Shown: positions 38,694 through 47,945, counted from the stretch's first letter. The stretch: 50,093 bases of DNA from Betaproteobacteria bacterium (GCA_009693435.1 SHXF01000022.1:1-50093); one strand, 5' to 3'. The notes: generated by a model from the letters alone, not told the origin. A program made the numbers and translations.

Positions 38694-39057
38694 CACCAAC
38701 GTTGTAGTTTCGGCGCTGCTTTGGGGCGGAAAGCCAGGCGAGATCCTCGCCGCATGCCGCGCCGGAGAAGTCACCCTCCATACCAGCGCCGTGCTGGTTG
38801 CCGAACTTGAGGAAATTCTCGGCCGGGCCAAATTCGCCGACCGCATTGCGCGAGCCGGAAGCTCGGTCGAAGAATTCGTCGCCGATTACCTTTCGCTCGT
38901 CGCCATGGTGCACGCTCCGGCGCTGCCGCAACCCGTCGCGCGCGACGCCGACGACGACCACGTGCTGGCCTATGCGCTCGCGGCTCGCGACGGACGGAGC
39001 GCATCGCGGCGATCACGCAGGAAATTCAGGAGGCCGGCGGGCAGACGCTCGCGCTGA
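38677..39057 (+). pseudogene. PIN-family toxin, C-terminus replaced at a junction
   Basis: The frame begins MRIVADTNVVVSALLWGGKP and continues with HTSAVLVAELEEILGRAKFA, then PVARDADDDHVLAYALAA, the PIN fold with Asp and Glu residues of the active site. Family members continue with a strand carrying a GDxDLL motif. Here, after YALAARDG, the sequence becomes an SDR fragment read in the wrong frame (RSASRRSRRKFRRPAGRRSR). The last catalytic Asp is lost, so the toxin is probably inactive. Confidence 0.62.
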
Positions 39058-39289
39058 AACTGGATGTGACCGGCCTGGAGAGCGTGCGCGACTTCGTCGG
39101 CAACGCTCGCCAGCAGTCCGGTCGGATTGACGTGCTCGTGAACAACGCCGGCGTCATGCCTCTGTCGTTCATGGCGGAGCTAGGCGTTGATATGAGTGGA
39201 ACCGGATGATCGACGTCGACCTGCGCGGCGTCCTCCACGGTATTGTCGCCGTCCTGCCGATCATGCGCGAACAGAAATCGGGAGTGATA
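38994..39289 (+). pseudogene. short-chain dehydrogenase (SDR) fragment with internal frameshift
   Basis: One frame reads ERIAAITQEIQEAGGQTLAL, then KLDVTGLESVRDFVGNARQQ and IDVLVNNAGVMPLSFMAELG, the middle of a classical SDR including the NNAG motif. A 2-nt insertion near 39192-39194 shifts the frame; WNRMIDVDLRGVLHGIVAVL and PIMREQKSGVI then follow. The N-terminal TGxxxGIG motif and the YxxxK active site are both absent. The fragment is fused to the PIN toxin on the left and to unrelated sequence on the right. Confidence 0.75.
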
Positions 39290-39427
39290 GGAAAATTAAG
39301 TGCGACACGAGGTCGCTCATAGAAGTTGTTCCTCCTATAAATGAAAAAAGGGAGGGCGTCCCTTCAGGGCTCGAATGTAGCCACCACAAAAAAGCGTAAC
39401 CAGCAGCAATGACGACACCCCGCTTCG

Positions 39428-39637
39428 GCTCATGTGGCGCGCCGGACAGGACGCGGCGCCGATGATCTCCGACAGGAATTGATTTGAGGCGGGATCGCCG
39501 TTGAGCATGCTGTTCTCGCTGCCCTCCTCATAGTTGAGTACGAACTGCGCGGCGATGCGGGCGTTGCCGGGCCACGCATGGGGCGAATGGCGTCCGTAGG
39601 CGGTCCAGTCGCGGGGATAGGGAGAGGTTGTGGACAG
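39428..39637 (-). pseudogene. N-terminal fragment of a PuuE-type allantoinase/polysaccharide deacetylase
   Basis: The minus strand encodes YPRDWTAYGRHSPHAWPGNA, then RIAAQFVLNYEEGSENSMLN and DPASNQFLSEIIGAA, very close to the start of PuuE (YPRDxxGYGRxPPxxxWPGxAR...QFVLNYEEGxEN...). It ends around an HMS motif, and the remaining 200 or more residues are missing. At the expected start codon position a CTG (39635-39637) stands where an ATG would fit. Confidence 0.72.
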
Positions 39638-39936
39638 TTATAATAAACATGATAATTGAACGTTCGTTTCAGTCAGTAAAGACGGGCTTGTATGATAATG
39701 AAAGTTATAGATGTATGGGATGCGTCTGGAGTATTTTCCCTTATCCCCGGCATTTCTCCCAACGGGAGAAGTGAGACTGGTCCAGGGGAAATGTCAGCGA
39801 GCGCGCAATTGGAACGCTGAATTGCGCCGTGTCGGTCCCTGCCAAATTGACGTCTGCCCGGGCGTGCGGTAACGTTGGCACTGCGCCGATTTGACGATCA
39901 GCTTGCGGGCGCTGGAAGCGAGACTTCCTAAATCCG

Positions 39937-39962
39937 GCTAAAGCGTGGGAAACCCGTTTAGC
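39937..39962 (+). promoter_or_regulatory. possible antiterminator hairpin before metX
   Basis: GCTAAA (39937-39942) pairs with TTTAGC (39957-39962), and GGG/CCC pair inside. It uses the same bases (39951-39962) as the left arm of the terminator that follows, so the two structures exclude each other. Confidence 0.45.
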
Positions 39963-39985
39963 GAGCAAGCTCGGACGGGTTTTTT
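39951..39985 (+). terminator. intrinsic terminator or attenuator 10 nt before metX
   Basis: AACCCGT (39951-39957) pairs with ACGGGTT (39975-39981), with an inner CGAG/CTCG stem, followed by a run of T residues (39980-39985). It ends only 9 nt before the metX start codon, which suggests premature termination control rather than the end of an upstream gene, since no intact plus-strand gene precedes it closely. Confidence 0.7.
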
Positions 39986-39994
39986 GTTTGCGGG

Positions 39995-41158
39995 ATGAAA
40001 ATGAGCGAAGGCCGGTCCATCGGCGCCGTCAAGCCGGCGATCATGCATTTCGATACGCCGCTGCGATGCTCGAGCGGCGCAGTGGTCGATTGCTACGACC
40101 TGATGTACGAAACCTACGGCAGCCTGAACGCGGCGCGTTCCAACGCCGTGCTGGTCTGCCACGCGCTCAACGCGTCGCACCATGTCGCCGGCTACTATGA
40201 CGATTCCGGCACCGGTGGCCGCAGCAAGGGCACCGACACCATCGGCTGGTGGGATAACATGATCGGCCCGGGCAAGCCGCTCGACACCGATAAATTCTTC
40301 GTGCTGGGCGTCAACAACCTGGGTGGCTGCTTCGGCTCCACCGGCCCGGCGTGCATCAACCCGGCCACGGGTCAACCCTATGGCTCGTCCTTCCCCGTGG
40401 TTACCGTGGAGGACTGGGTCGAGACACAGGCGCGCCTTGCGGAGCGGCTGGGCATCGCGCGCTTCGCCGCGGTGATGGGCGGCAGCCTGGGCGCCATGCA
40501 GGCGCTGCAGTGGACCATTGGCTATCCGGAGCGCATTGCCAACGCGGTTGCCGTCGCGGCGGCGCCGAAGCTGTCGGCGCAAAACATCGCCTTCAACGAA
40601 GTCGCGCGCCAGGCGATCACCACCGACCCGGATTTCCATGGCGGCAACTTCTACGGGCATGGCGTGATTCCGCGGCGCGGCCTGCGCCTCGCGCGGATGA
40701 TAGGCCACATCACCTATCTCTCCAACGATGCCATGATGGAGAAATTCGGCCGCGCGCTGCGCTCCGGATCGGTAAATTACCATTTCGACGTCGACTTCGA
40801 AGTGGAGTCCTACCTGCGCCACCAGGGCGACAAATTCGCCGATTACTTCGACGCGAACACCTACCTGCTGATCACGCGGGCTCTGGACTATTTCGACCCG
40901 GGCGCGGCACACGGCGGCAGCGTGGCGCAGGCCTTTGCCCGATCCACGGCGCGCTACCTCGTGATTTCGTTCACCTCGGACTGGCGCTTCGCGCCGGCGC
41001 AATCCCGGGAACTGGTCAAGGCGCTGCTGGATAACCGGCTCGACGTTTCCTATGCCGAAATCGACGCGCCGCACGGCCATGACGCCTTCCTGCTCGAGGA
41101 TCCGCGTTATCACGCGCTGATCCGCGTCTACTTCGACAACATATACGCGGGACTGTGA
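39995..41158 (+). CDS. metX: homoserine O-acyltransferase
   Basis: This 387-residue alpha/beta-hydrolase-type transferase acylates homoserine (acetyl or succinyl) in the first committed step of methionine synthesis. The nucleophile is Ser164 in [14 protein letters not shown], with the acid Asp in FTSDWRFAP (about 329) and His362 in [11 protein letters not shown]. The length is normal for the family. ATG 39995 and ATG 40001 are both possible starts. metW follows after 8 nt, the usual betaproteobacterial metXW operon. Acyl donor specificity cannot be read reliably from this. Confidence 0.95.
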   Translation: MKMSEGRSIGAVKPAIMHFDTPLRCSSGAVVDCYDLMYETYGSLNAARSNAVLVCHALNASHHVAGYYDDSGTGGRSKGTDTIGWWDNMIGPGKPLDTDKFFVLGVNNLGGCFGSTGPACINPATGQPYGSSFPVVTVEDWVETQARLAERLGIARFAAVMGGSLGAMQALQWTIGYPERIANAVAVAAAPKLSAQNIAFNEVARQAITTDPDFHGGNFYGHGVIPRRGLRLARMIGHITYLSNDAMMEKFGRALRSGSVNYHFDVDFEVESYLRHQGDKFADYFDANTYLLITRALDYFDPGAAHGGSVAQAFARSTARYLVISFTSDWRFAPAQSRELVKALLDNRLDVSYAEIDAPHGHDAFLLEDPRYHALIRVYFDNIYAGL

Positions 41159-41166
41159 GGCGCGCC

Positions 41167-41817
41167 ATGAACCAGAGCGCCGGACACGCTGCCGCAACCA
41201 GCCCGCTGGAACAGGCGCGCGCGCTCGCCGGGGACCGCCCCGACATCGAAGCCATCGCGGCCTGGGTCAAACAGGATTCGACGGTGCTCGATCTGGGCTG
41301 CGGCGACGGACTGCTGCTGCGCTACCTGAAACAGACCCGCAATGCGCGCGGCTACGGCGTGGAGATCAGCGACGAGCGCATCATCGCCTGCGTGCGCAAT
41401 GGCGTGAACGTGATCCAGATGAACCTGGAGGCCGGATTGCAGGGATTCGACGCGGCTTCGTTCGATTGCGTCATCCTTTCCCAGACACTGCAGGCGATGC
41501 GCCATACCGGCGAGATCGTGCTCGACATGCTGCGCGTGGGACGCGAGGCCATCGTCAGCTTTCCGAATTTCGGACGCTGGGACCGGCGCGCCCAGATCTT
41601 GTTCCGCGGCAGAATGCCGGTGTCGGAAGATCTGCCCTACCAGTGGTACGACACCCCCAACCTGCACCTGTGCACCATGGCGGATTTCGAGTCCTTTTGC
41701 GCGGAGCAAGGCATCGAAATCATGGCGCGGCTGGTGCTGCACCGCGGCCGGCCGGTAACCCTCTGGCCCAACCTGTTCGGCAGCCTGGCCGCCTATCACA
41801 TCCGCAAACAGCGCTGA
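41167..41817 (+). CDS. metW: methionine biosynthesis protein MetW
   Basis: This 216-residue methyltransferase-fold protein has STVLDLGCGDGLLLRYLKQT (motif I), SFDCVILSQTLQAMRH, SFPNFGRWDRRAQILFRGRM and LPYQWYDTPNLHLCTMADFE, all typical of MetW. It acts with MetX; MetW is reported to activate MetX-type acyltransferases by complex formation. The start ATG 41167 lies 8 nt after metX; the GTG overlapping the metX stop is less likely. Confidence 0.94.
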   Translation: MNQSAGHAAATSPLEQARALAGDRPDIEAIAAWVKQDSTVLDLGCGDGLLLRYLKQTRNARGYGVEISDERIIACVRNGVNVIQMNLEAGLQGFDAASFDCVILSQTLQAMRHTGEIVLDMLRVGREAIVSFPNFGRWDRRAQILFRGRMPVSEDLPYQWYDTPNLHLCTMADFESFCAEQGIEIMARLVLHRGRPVTLWPNLFGSLAAYHIRKQR

Positions 41818-41844
41818 CGAGCAGACCACCGCCGGATAACCCGC

Positions 41845-43878
41845 CTATTTCAATACGCGAAACAGGTTGTTGAAGTCGTCGGTCCACACCGGCAGGTCCG
41901 GCGGCACGTCGATGGCGGTGAGAACGTCCTTCAGGTTCGGGTTGTCGAACAGGGCCTTGTTCTTGGTCACCAGCACCCAATCGGAACTCGACCCCAGTTT
42001 CTCGCCTTCGTCTTCCACCACGCGCGCATCCCAACCCTCCGCTTCCGCCAGCAGTTTCACCACCGGCGCAAGGCGCAGGTAGCGGTTGGTGACGTGAAAC
42101 GCCACCACGCCGCCTGGCCGGATATGGCGCAGATACACCTGCAGCGCTTCGCGGGTGATCAGGTGCACCGGGATCGCGTCGCTGGAAAAGGCATCCACCG
42201 CCAGCACATCGAGCGCCTGTGGCGCATCGCGCTCCAGCGACAGCCTGGCATCGCCCAGTGCGAATTCGACCCTGGCGCCGCTGTCGCGGATGTAGGTAAA
42301 TTCGCGTTGGGCGATGTCGATGACGTTCGCATCGATTTCGTAGAAACGCACCACGTCGCCCTTGCGGCCGTAGGCGGCCAGCGTGCCGACTCCCAGGCCT
42401 ATCACCCCGATACGCCGCGGCGCGCCCTCGAACGCCGCCAGCACGCGCGCGATCCCGGACGTTCTCGCGTAGTAGCTGGTGGGTTCGGCGAGCAGCGCAG
42501 GGTCGAGGTACTGCTCGCCGTGCATGATCACGCCATGGATGAGCCGGCGCACTCTTGAATCGACCTCGCCCGCGTCTTTTTCCGTAACCCGCAGCGCGCC
42601 GAAGAAACTGCGCACCATGACGCGCGTGTTTTCATTGAGCATCTCGAGGTACTGATAGCTGTAATAGGAGGACGTGCCTATTGATACGAGCGCTGCCAAC
42701 AGCACCACTTTCGGCAGGGCGCGCAGCAGGTACGCCGCGACCAGCCCGGCCACCACCAGCGCCAGCGGAAACTCGTAGTAAGTAGGGAACAGGCGCGGCG
42801 CAAGCAGGCCGACGAAGAGGCCGCCAATGGCCCCGCCCAGGGAAATCATGAAATAAAAGCGCGTCAGATGCGCGGTTGCCGGCTTCAGGCCGGCCAGTTC
42901 GCCGTGGAAGAACATGCAGGCGACAAACAGCGTCACGGCGTACAGCGGCACAGCCTCGGTAATCGGCATGACCGCGCCGTGGGTTTGCAGGCCCCACGCC
43001 ATAGCCGGCACCGCAACCAGAAACGGCAGCACGAAGATCGTGCGCCGGTACCAGCCGCGCCCCTCGAAACTCAGGATGAACGTGAGCAGGTAAAGCGTGA
43101 GCGGCAGCAGCCAGAGGAACGGAATCGACGCGATGTTCTGCGTCATGTGGTTGGTCACCGCGAGCAACATCACCGTGCCCAGGGCGGAGAGGCACAGCCA
43201 GAGCGCGTACTGCTCCACGCCGGGCCGGCCGGCGTGCGCGTCGTCATGCGGGGACTCCGGCGCCGTGGCGGCACTTGCCATCGTTGCCGCTGCCGGCGAC
43301 GCAACCGCGGCCATGCGTGCTGCGGCGATGCAGAACAGGACAAAGAAAGCATAACCGGCGCTCCACGCGACCGACTGATCCCGCGAGCTGATCCACGGTT
43401 CGATGATGAAGGGGTAGCTCACCAGGGCGAGCAGCGATGCGGCGTTCGACAGCGCAAACAGCCGGTACACCTGCGCCCCGGGAAAGCGCCTGGCAAACCA
43501 GACCTGCACCAGCGGGCTGGTGGCCGACAAAAGAAAATAGGGCAGGCCGATAGACACCAGCAGCACCAGTACTATCGCCACGCCGGGATCGTCGGCGCCG
43601 GAAGGCTTGAACGCCGGGTTAGGCGAAAGCGGCAGGAACGCGAGGCTCGCGAACAGCAGGGTACCGTGGATCAGCGCCTGCTTGCGCGGTGCCGCCCGCC
43701 GCGCCATCCAGTCGGCATAGGCATACCCGCCGAGCAGGCCGAACTGAAAGAACACCATGCAGATCGCCCAGACGGCGGCGGTGCCGCCAAACCAGGGCAA
43801 TATCTGCCGGGCGATGATGGGCTGGACCTGAAACAGCAGGAACGCAGACAGGAAAACCGCGGCGGCGTAGACAGGCAC
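41845..43878 (-). CDS. fused membrane protein/spermidine synthase-like protein
   Basis: This is a 677-residue protein. The N-terminal half (about residues 1-420) has some ten hydrophobic segments, starting VYAAAVFLSAFLLFQVQPII, with PWFGGTAAVWAICMVFFQFG as in the fused MFS/spermidine-synthase family. The C-terminal half is a spermidine synthase-like domain: RRIGVIGLGVGTLAAYG near 490 and DVLAVDAFSSDAIPVHLIT with the catalytic-region Asp. Aminopropyl transfer is not proven for this family. The gene is convergent with metW and divergent from the transporter gene. Confidence 0.85.
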   Translation of the reverse strand: MPVYAAAVFLSAFLLFQVQPIIARQILPWFGGTAAVWAICMVFFQFGLLGGYAYADWMARRAAPRKQALIHGTLLFASLAFLPLSPNPAFKPSGADDPGVAIVLVLLVSIGLPYFLLSATSPLVQVWFARRFPGAQVYRLFALSNAASLLALVSYPFIIEPWISSRDQSVAWSAGYAFFVLFCIAAARMAAVASPAAATMASAATAPESPHDDAHAGRPGVEQYALWLCLSALGTVMLLAVTNHMTQNIASIPFLWLLPLTLYLLTFILSFEGRGWYRRTIFVLPFLVAVPAMAWGLQTHGAVMPITEAVPLYAVTLFVACMFFHGELAGLKPATAHLTRFYFMISLGGAIGGLFVGLLAPRLFPTYYEFPLALVVAGLVAAYLLRALPKVVLLAALVSIGTSSYYSYQYLEMLNENTRVMVRSFFGALRVTEKDAGEVDSRVRRLIHGVIMHGEQYLDPALLAEPTSYYARTSGIARVLAAFEGAPRRIGVIGLGVGTLAAYGRKGDVVRFYEIDANVIDIAQREFTYIRDSGARVEFALGDARLSLERDAPQALDVLAVDAFSSDAIPVHLITREALQVYLRHIRPGGVVAFHVTNRYLRLAPVVKLLAEAEGWDARVVEDEGEKLGSSSDWVLVTKNKALFDNPNLKDVLTAIDVPPDLPVWTDDFNNLFRVLK

Positions 43879-44038
43879 GGGACGCCGTTACGCGCGAACG
43901 CCGGGCAACACCCGGATAAATCGGGACAGTGCTTGCTCGCAACGCATGCCGTTTTGCTTTCTTGTGATCCGGCATGAGCCAGACATTGGCAGAAGGTAGA
44001 ATCGTGCCTTTACACCCGCAAGTATAGCGGTAGCGCGA

Positions 44039-45556
44039 GTGCCCAACCCGACGCCGGATCCCAATTCCGTAACGCAGCCGCATAAATCCAGCCTGTTGCG
44101 CTCCAAGCTGTTCTGGGTCGGCGTGCTGTATTTCTCCGAAGGCTTCCCGCTGGGGATTTTCTTCGAGATTTTTCCCGTGTATTTCCGCCAACAGGGCGTC
44201 GATCTCAGAAATATCGGGATGTTGTCCCTGCTCGGCCTTGCCTGGACCCTCAAGTTCCTGTGGGCGCCGGCGATCGACCACTACCGGCAGCACCGCTCCT
44301 GGATGGCGACGGTGGATCTGGCGATGGGCGCGGTGATGCTGTTCTTTGCCGTCACCGCCGGCTTCGGTCCGTGGGTGTGGGCGGCGATCGGCGTGTTCAC
44401 GGTCCTGTCGGCGACCAACGACATCGCCATCGACGGCTACACCATTGAATTGCTCGACAAGGACGAACTCGGCCTCGCCAACGGCGTGCGCATCGGGTTT
44501 TACCGGGTCGGGATGCTGGCCTCCGGCGTGGTGCTCATCCTGTCGGACTGGATCACCTGGCCGGGCGCATTCATCTGCAGCGCTGCGATCCTCGCCTGCA
44601 TCGCCTTTGCCTGCCGCGCCGCGCCGCCCGAACAGACCATGAAACGCGAACAATCCGAATCGCTGCAAAGCGAACTCGGCAGGATCATCCGCAAGCCGCA
44701 CCTGCTGGCGATGGTCCTGGCCTTCGCGCTCGGCGTGTTGTGGCTCGCCGACAATGCCGCGCGATGGTCGGCGCATATTGAAGGCTTCTGGACCATCGCC
44801 ATCGCCATTGCCGCCCTCTTGTTCATGACCGTCGTGCTGGCGCGACAACGCGACAAACCCGCGGCGGCGCCGTCTGCCCTACCTAACGGCCCGATGTTCG
44901 GCGCGTTGCTCGAGCTGCTGCAGCGGCCCCACATCCTGCCGGTGCTTGCCTTCATCCTGATCTTCAAGCTCGGCGACGCTTCCATGGGGTTCATGGTCAA
45001 GCCGTTCTGGGTGGACAGCGGATTCTCCGCGACTGAGATCGGCCTCGTCTCGGTCAATATCGGACTGGGTCTGTCGATCGCCGGCGGTCTGGCGGGTGGC
45101 TGGTATACCGACCGCGCCGGCATTTTTCGCGCATTGTGGGTGCTCGGATTGTTCCAGGCGTTGTCGAACCTCGGTTACGCGCTCGCTGCCGGCATCGTCC
45201 CACACGCGGCGGCGGGCGCCGATATCGCGCTCTCGCACCGCACACTGGTGTACGCGGCCAGCGCCGCCGAGTCGTTCACCGGCGGACTCGGCACCGCCGC
45301 ATTCCTCGCGTTTCTCATGGCGATCGTCGACAAGCGGCGCTCTGCGGCTGAATACGCGCTCTTGTCCTCGGTGTTCGCCTTGTCCCGTTCGGTTGCGGGC
45401 TGGGCGAGCGGCTTCGGTGCGCAGGAAATGGGCTACGCGCCCTATTTCCTGCTTACGTTCCTACTGTCTTTTCCCGCCTACGCGCTGCTCCCTTGGGCGA
45501 AGCGAATGCTCGAGGCGAACAATCCGGCCGCCGGGACTGGCGCCACGCCGCGCTGA
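44039..45556 (+). CDS. AmpG-like major facilitator transporter
   Basis: This 505-residue membrane protein starts LFWVGVLYFSEGFPLGIFFE, which with DLRNIGMLSLLGLAWTLKFL and WAPAIDH is the AmpG/acetyl-CoA-transporter-like signature. SATNDIAIDGYTIELL is the second conserved block. About 12 transmembrane segments are visible. AmpG imports muropeptides, but related members carry other cargo, so the substrate is uncertain. The start is GTG 44039; no closer ATG lies in frame. Confidence 0.82.
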   Translation: MPNPTPDPNSVTQPHKSSLLRSKLFWVGVLYFSEGFPLGIFFEIFPVYFRQQGVDLRNIGMLSLLGLAWTLKFLWAPAIDHYRQHRSWMATVDLAMGAVMLFFAVTAGFGPWVWAAIGVFTVLSATNDIAIDGYTIELLDKDELGLANGVRIGFYRVGMLASGVVLILSDWITWPGAFICSAAILACIAFACRAAPPEQTMKREQSESLQSELGRIIRKPHLLAMVLAFALGVLWLADNAARWSAHIEGFWTIAIAIAALLFMTVVLARQRDKPAAAPSALPNGPMFGALLELLQRPHILPVLAFILIFKLGDASMGFMVKPFWVDSGFSATEIGLVSVNIGLGLSIAGGLAGGWYTDRAGIFRALWVLGLFQALSNLGYALAAGIVPHAAAGADIALSHRTLVYAASAAESFTGGLGTAAFLAFLMAIVDKRRSAAEYALLSSVFALSRSVAGWASGFGAQEMGYAPYFLLTFLLSFPAYALLPWAKRMLEANNPAAGTGATPR

Positions 45557-45582
45557 GTGGCGCGGATTCGCAGCAGCGCAGA

Positions 45583-45819
45583 TCAGGAAGCGCCCCACTG
45601 CGTCTCGATGGGACGCGAGCGCCGGGCCAGCCCGATCGGCTTGGTGGACACCATCGCCCACTCCGGCGCATCGGAGGAGAGGATGACCATGCGGTTGCCG
45701 CGCTGCATCGGCGGCGGCGCGCATCCCAGATCAGCCGCGAGCCCCTCGATGAATCCGATGTGTACCGACAAGTCGGTCATGAATATGAGTTCGCTGGTCT
45801 GCATTGCGCTGGTCTGCAT
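45583..45819 (-). CDS. small protein of unknown function
   Basis: This 78-residue protein begins MQTSAMQTSELIFMTDLSVH, with the first five codons duplicated. It continues IGFIEGLAADLGCAPPPMQR and ends SRPIETQWGAS. AAGGAGACGACC lies directly before ATG 45819, a strong ribosome binding site, which supports real expression. I recognise no family. It is divergent from the cyclase gene and convergent with the transporter gene (26 bp between stops). Confidence 0.55.
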   Translation of the reverse strand: MQTSAMQTSELIFMTDLSVHIGFIEGLAADLGCAPPPMQRGNRMVILSSDAPEWAMVSTKPIGLARRSRPIETQWGAS

Positions 45820-46081
45820 GGTCGTCTCCTTGTCGGTAGCTGGGGGCAGGCTGTTGGTACCGTTGTTTTGGCCTTGCCTGAGCGCATCCTGTCCGGCCGC
45901 GCGCGACAATGAAAGCAGCTTGACGAAGGTCGCACCGGCTTTGACCGGCGGTATCCCGGGGTGATACTTTTTGCCCGGGGGCTTCCTTCGTCGCAGGGAA
46001 ACGCCGCCGGGCAGGTGCCATTCAGACAAGCTCTGTCCGCTGCAGGATCAGCATCCGCATACGCAACAGCAGGAGTCAACC

Positions 46082-46876
46082 GTGCCGCGCAGAATCATCG
46101 ACATCTCCATGCCGCTGGAAAACGACGTGGTCTCGGACCCCGAGCCGTTTTCCCCGCGCATCACCTACATCGATCACACCATGTCGCTTGGCCAGATGCT
46201 GTCCTTTTTCCCCGGCCTGAAAGCCGGAGACCTGCCGGACGGCGCAGGCTGGGCGGTGGAGAAGGTGGAATTGATCACGCACAACGGCACCCATCTGGAC
46301 GCGCCGTATCACTTTCACCCGACGATGAACAAGGGCGAGCGCGCCATTACGATCGACGAGGTCGACCTCGACTGGTGCTTCCAGCCGGGAATGAAACTGG
46401 ATTTCCGCCACTTCCCTGACGGTTATGTGGTCACCGCCGCCGACGTAGAGGCGGAACTGGCGCGCATCGGCCACGCCCTTGCGCCGCTCGATATCGTGGT
46501 CATCAATACCCGGGCGGGATCGCGTTACGGCCAGCGCGATTACGTGAACGCGGGATGCGGCATGGGTTACGAAGCGACCATGTATCTGCTCGAGCGCGGT
46601 GTGCGCCTCACCGGCACCGATGCCTGGAGCTGGGATGCGCCCTTCGTTCATACCGCCGAAAAATACAAGCAGACCGGCAACCCGGCGCTCATCTGGGAAG
46701 GCCACAAGGCAGGCCGCGACATCGGCTATTGCCATCTCGAAAAGCTGCACAACCTCGAAGCATTGCCCGGCGACGGATTCACCATCGCCTGTTTCCCGGT
46801 GAAGATTCGCGGCGCCTCCGCCGGATGGACGCGGGCGGTGGCGATATTCGAGACGCCCGATCGAAAGTCGGCATGA
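46082..46876 (+). CDS. cyclase-family (kynurenine formamidase-like) hydrolase
   Basis: This 264-residue protein has VELITHNGTHLDAPYHFHPT, the metal-binding HxGTHxDxPxH motif of the putative cyclase/kynurenine formamidase family, and IVVINTRAGSRYGQRDYVNA later. These enzymes hydrolyse amides or lactones with a divalent metal. The start is GTG 46082, preceded by CAGGAG, since no ATG fits. The stop overlaps the ATG of the ankyrin gene, so the genes are coupled. Confidence 0.87.
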   Translation: MPRRIIDISMPLENDVVSDPEPFSPRITYIDHTMSLGQMLSFFPGLKAGDLPDGAGWAVEKVELITHNGTHLDAPYHFHPTMNKGERAITIDEVDLDWCFQPGMKLDFRHFPDGYVVTAADVEAELARIGHALAPLDIVVINTRAGSRYGQRDYVNAGCGMGYEATMYLLERGVRLTGTDAWSWDAPFVHTAEKYKQTGNPALIWEGHKAGRDIGYCHLEKLHNLEALPGDGFTIACFPVKIRGASAGWTRAVAIFETPDRKSA

Positions 46877-47586
46877 GGTATGCACGGGTCCTGGCGGGTG
46901 CGATCCTCGCGCGTTGTGCGCTGGTCATCGCGCTTGCCTGTGGCATGGTGCCGGCGCTCGCCCAGGTGCCGCCGTCATCGACCGAGATACGCGGCTATGA
47001 CGGACTGCTCGCCGCAGCCGCGCGCGGCGATGCAGCGCAGATCAGAACGCTTGCCGCGCAAGGGGCAAAGGCCGACGTGCGCGACGCGTATGGACGCACA
47101 CCGCTGCATGTGGCGGCGCACCAGCGCCACGCCGAGGCGCTACGCGCGCTCGTTGCCGCGGGCGCCAACCCAAACGCGCTGGAAAATGACCGCTATGACA
47201 TCGTCACCATCGCGGCGGTCGCCAACGATGTACCGACGCTGGCTGTGGCGCTCGCGCTGGGGGCAAGCGCGAAAAACATCACCAGCCGCTACGACGGCAC
47301 GGCGCTGATCGCCGCGGCTCACCTCGGCCACGCCGAGGTGGTGCGCCGGCTGATTCGCGCCGGCGCCCCGCTGGATCACGTCAACAATCTCGGCTGGACC
47401 GCGGTGATCGAAGCCATCGTGCTGGGCGATGGCGGCGCGCGCCATCTCGATACGCTGCGCGCGCTGGTGGAGGCGCGCGCCAACCTGAATCTTGCCGACC
47501 GCCAGGGGCAGTCTCCCCTCGCATTGGCGCGTGCGCGCGGCTACCGGGCGATGGTCGAATTGCTGCAGCAAGCCGGCGCGCGTTAG
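46873..47586 (+). CDS. secreted ankyrin-repeat protein
   Basis: This 237-residue protein has a signal peptide (LAGAILARCALVIALACGMV, with cleavage after ALA) followed by about six ankyrin repeats, for example AYGRTPLHVAAHQRHAEALR and DGTALIAAAHLGHAEVVRRL. It is probably periplasmic and would bind a protein partner. ATG 46873 overlaps the cyclase stop (ATGA). Ankyrin proteins are sometimes encoded next to the enzymes they bind or protect; whether that holds here is unknown. Confidence 0.85.
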   Translation: MRYARVLAGAILARCALVIALACGMVPALAQVPPSSTEIRGYDGLLAAAARGDAAQIRTLAAQGAKADVRDAYGRTPLHVAAHQRHAEALRALVAAGANPNALENDRYDIVTIAAVANDVPTLAVALALGASAKNITSRYDGTALIAAAHLGHAEVVRRLIRAGAPLDHVNNLGWTAVIEAIVLGDGGARHLDTLRALVEARANLNLADRQGQSPLALARARGYRAMVELLQQAGAR

Positions 47587-47600
47587 CGGAGTATTGCGCC

Positions 47601-47945
47601 ATGATCGCGGTAATTTTCGAAGTGTGGCCGGCCGACGGCAGGCGCGATACCTACCTCGACATCGCCGCGGGTCTGCGCCCTCTGCTTGAGAAGATCGACG
47701 GGTTCATTTCAGTGGAGCGCTTCGAGAGCCTCACCCAGCCGGGCAAGATCCTGTCGCTGTCGTTCTTCCGCGACGAGGAGGCAATCCGGCAGTGGCGTTC
47801 GCTGGAAGCGCACCGCCTCGCGCAGGCGCAGGGGCGCGACGGTGTTTTCAGCGACTATCATCTGCGCATCGCCACGGTGATCCGCGACTACGGCATGCAC
47901 GAACGCGCCCAGGCGCCGGCCGACAGTCGCGATGCGCACGGCTGA
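47601..47945 (+). CDS. antibiotic biosynthesis monooxygenase (ABM)-domain protein
   Basis: This 114-residue protein starts MIAVIFEVWPADGRRDTYLD, then KIDGFISVERFESLTQPGKI, LSLSFFRDEEAIRQWRSLEA and H, the full ABM dimeric alpha/beta barrel pattern. Such proteins include cofactor-free monooxygenases and heme-degrading enzymes. The residues that define a heme site are not evident. It starts 14 nt after the ankyrin gene and its stop overlaps the next start (TGATG). Confidence 0.83.
   Translation: MIAVIFEVWPADGRRDTYLDIAAGLRPLLEKIDGFISVERFESLTQPGKILSLSFFRDEEAIRQWRSLEAHRLAQAQGRDGVFSDYHLRIATVIRDYGMHERAQAPADSRDAHG

Larger units (their letters stand above)
39638..39994 (+). promoter_or_regulatory. structured leader region upstream of metX
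   Basis: The 357 nt before metX contain no recognised gene. They hold perfect hairpins at 39754-39770 (TTCTCCC-AAC-GGGAGAA) and 39803-39827 (GCGCAATT ... AATTGCGC), and then the competing hairpins at 39937-39985. TATAAT at 39639-39644 could be a promoter element, but no matching -35 is clear. A short frame from ATG 39692 (MIMKVIDVWDASGVFS) is open for about 45 codons and is not Met-rich. Confidence 0.5.

Noticed and set aside
39692..39826. Leader peptide for methionine attenuation upstream of metX
   Set aside because: The short frame has few Met codons and no run of them, so classical peptide-based attenuation is not supported. An RNA-based mechanism is more likely, if any.
39938..41197. 419-codon minus-strand frame over metX
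   Set aside because: Shadow of metX, which has a complete catalytic triad.
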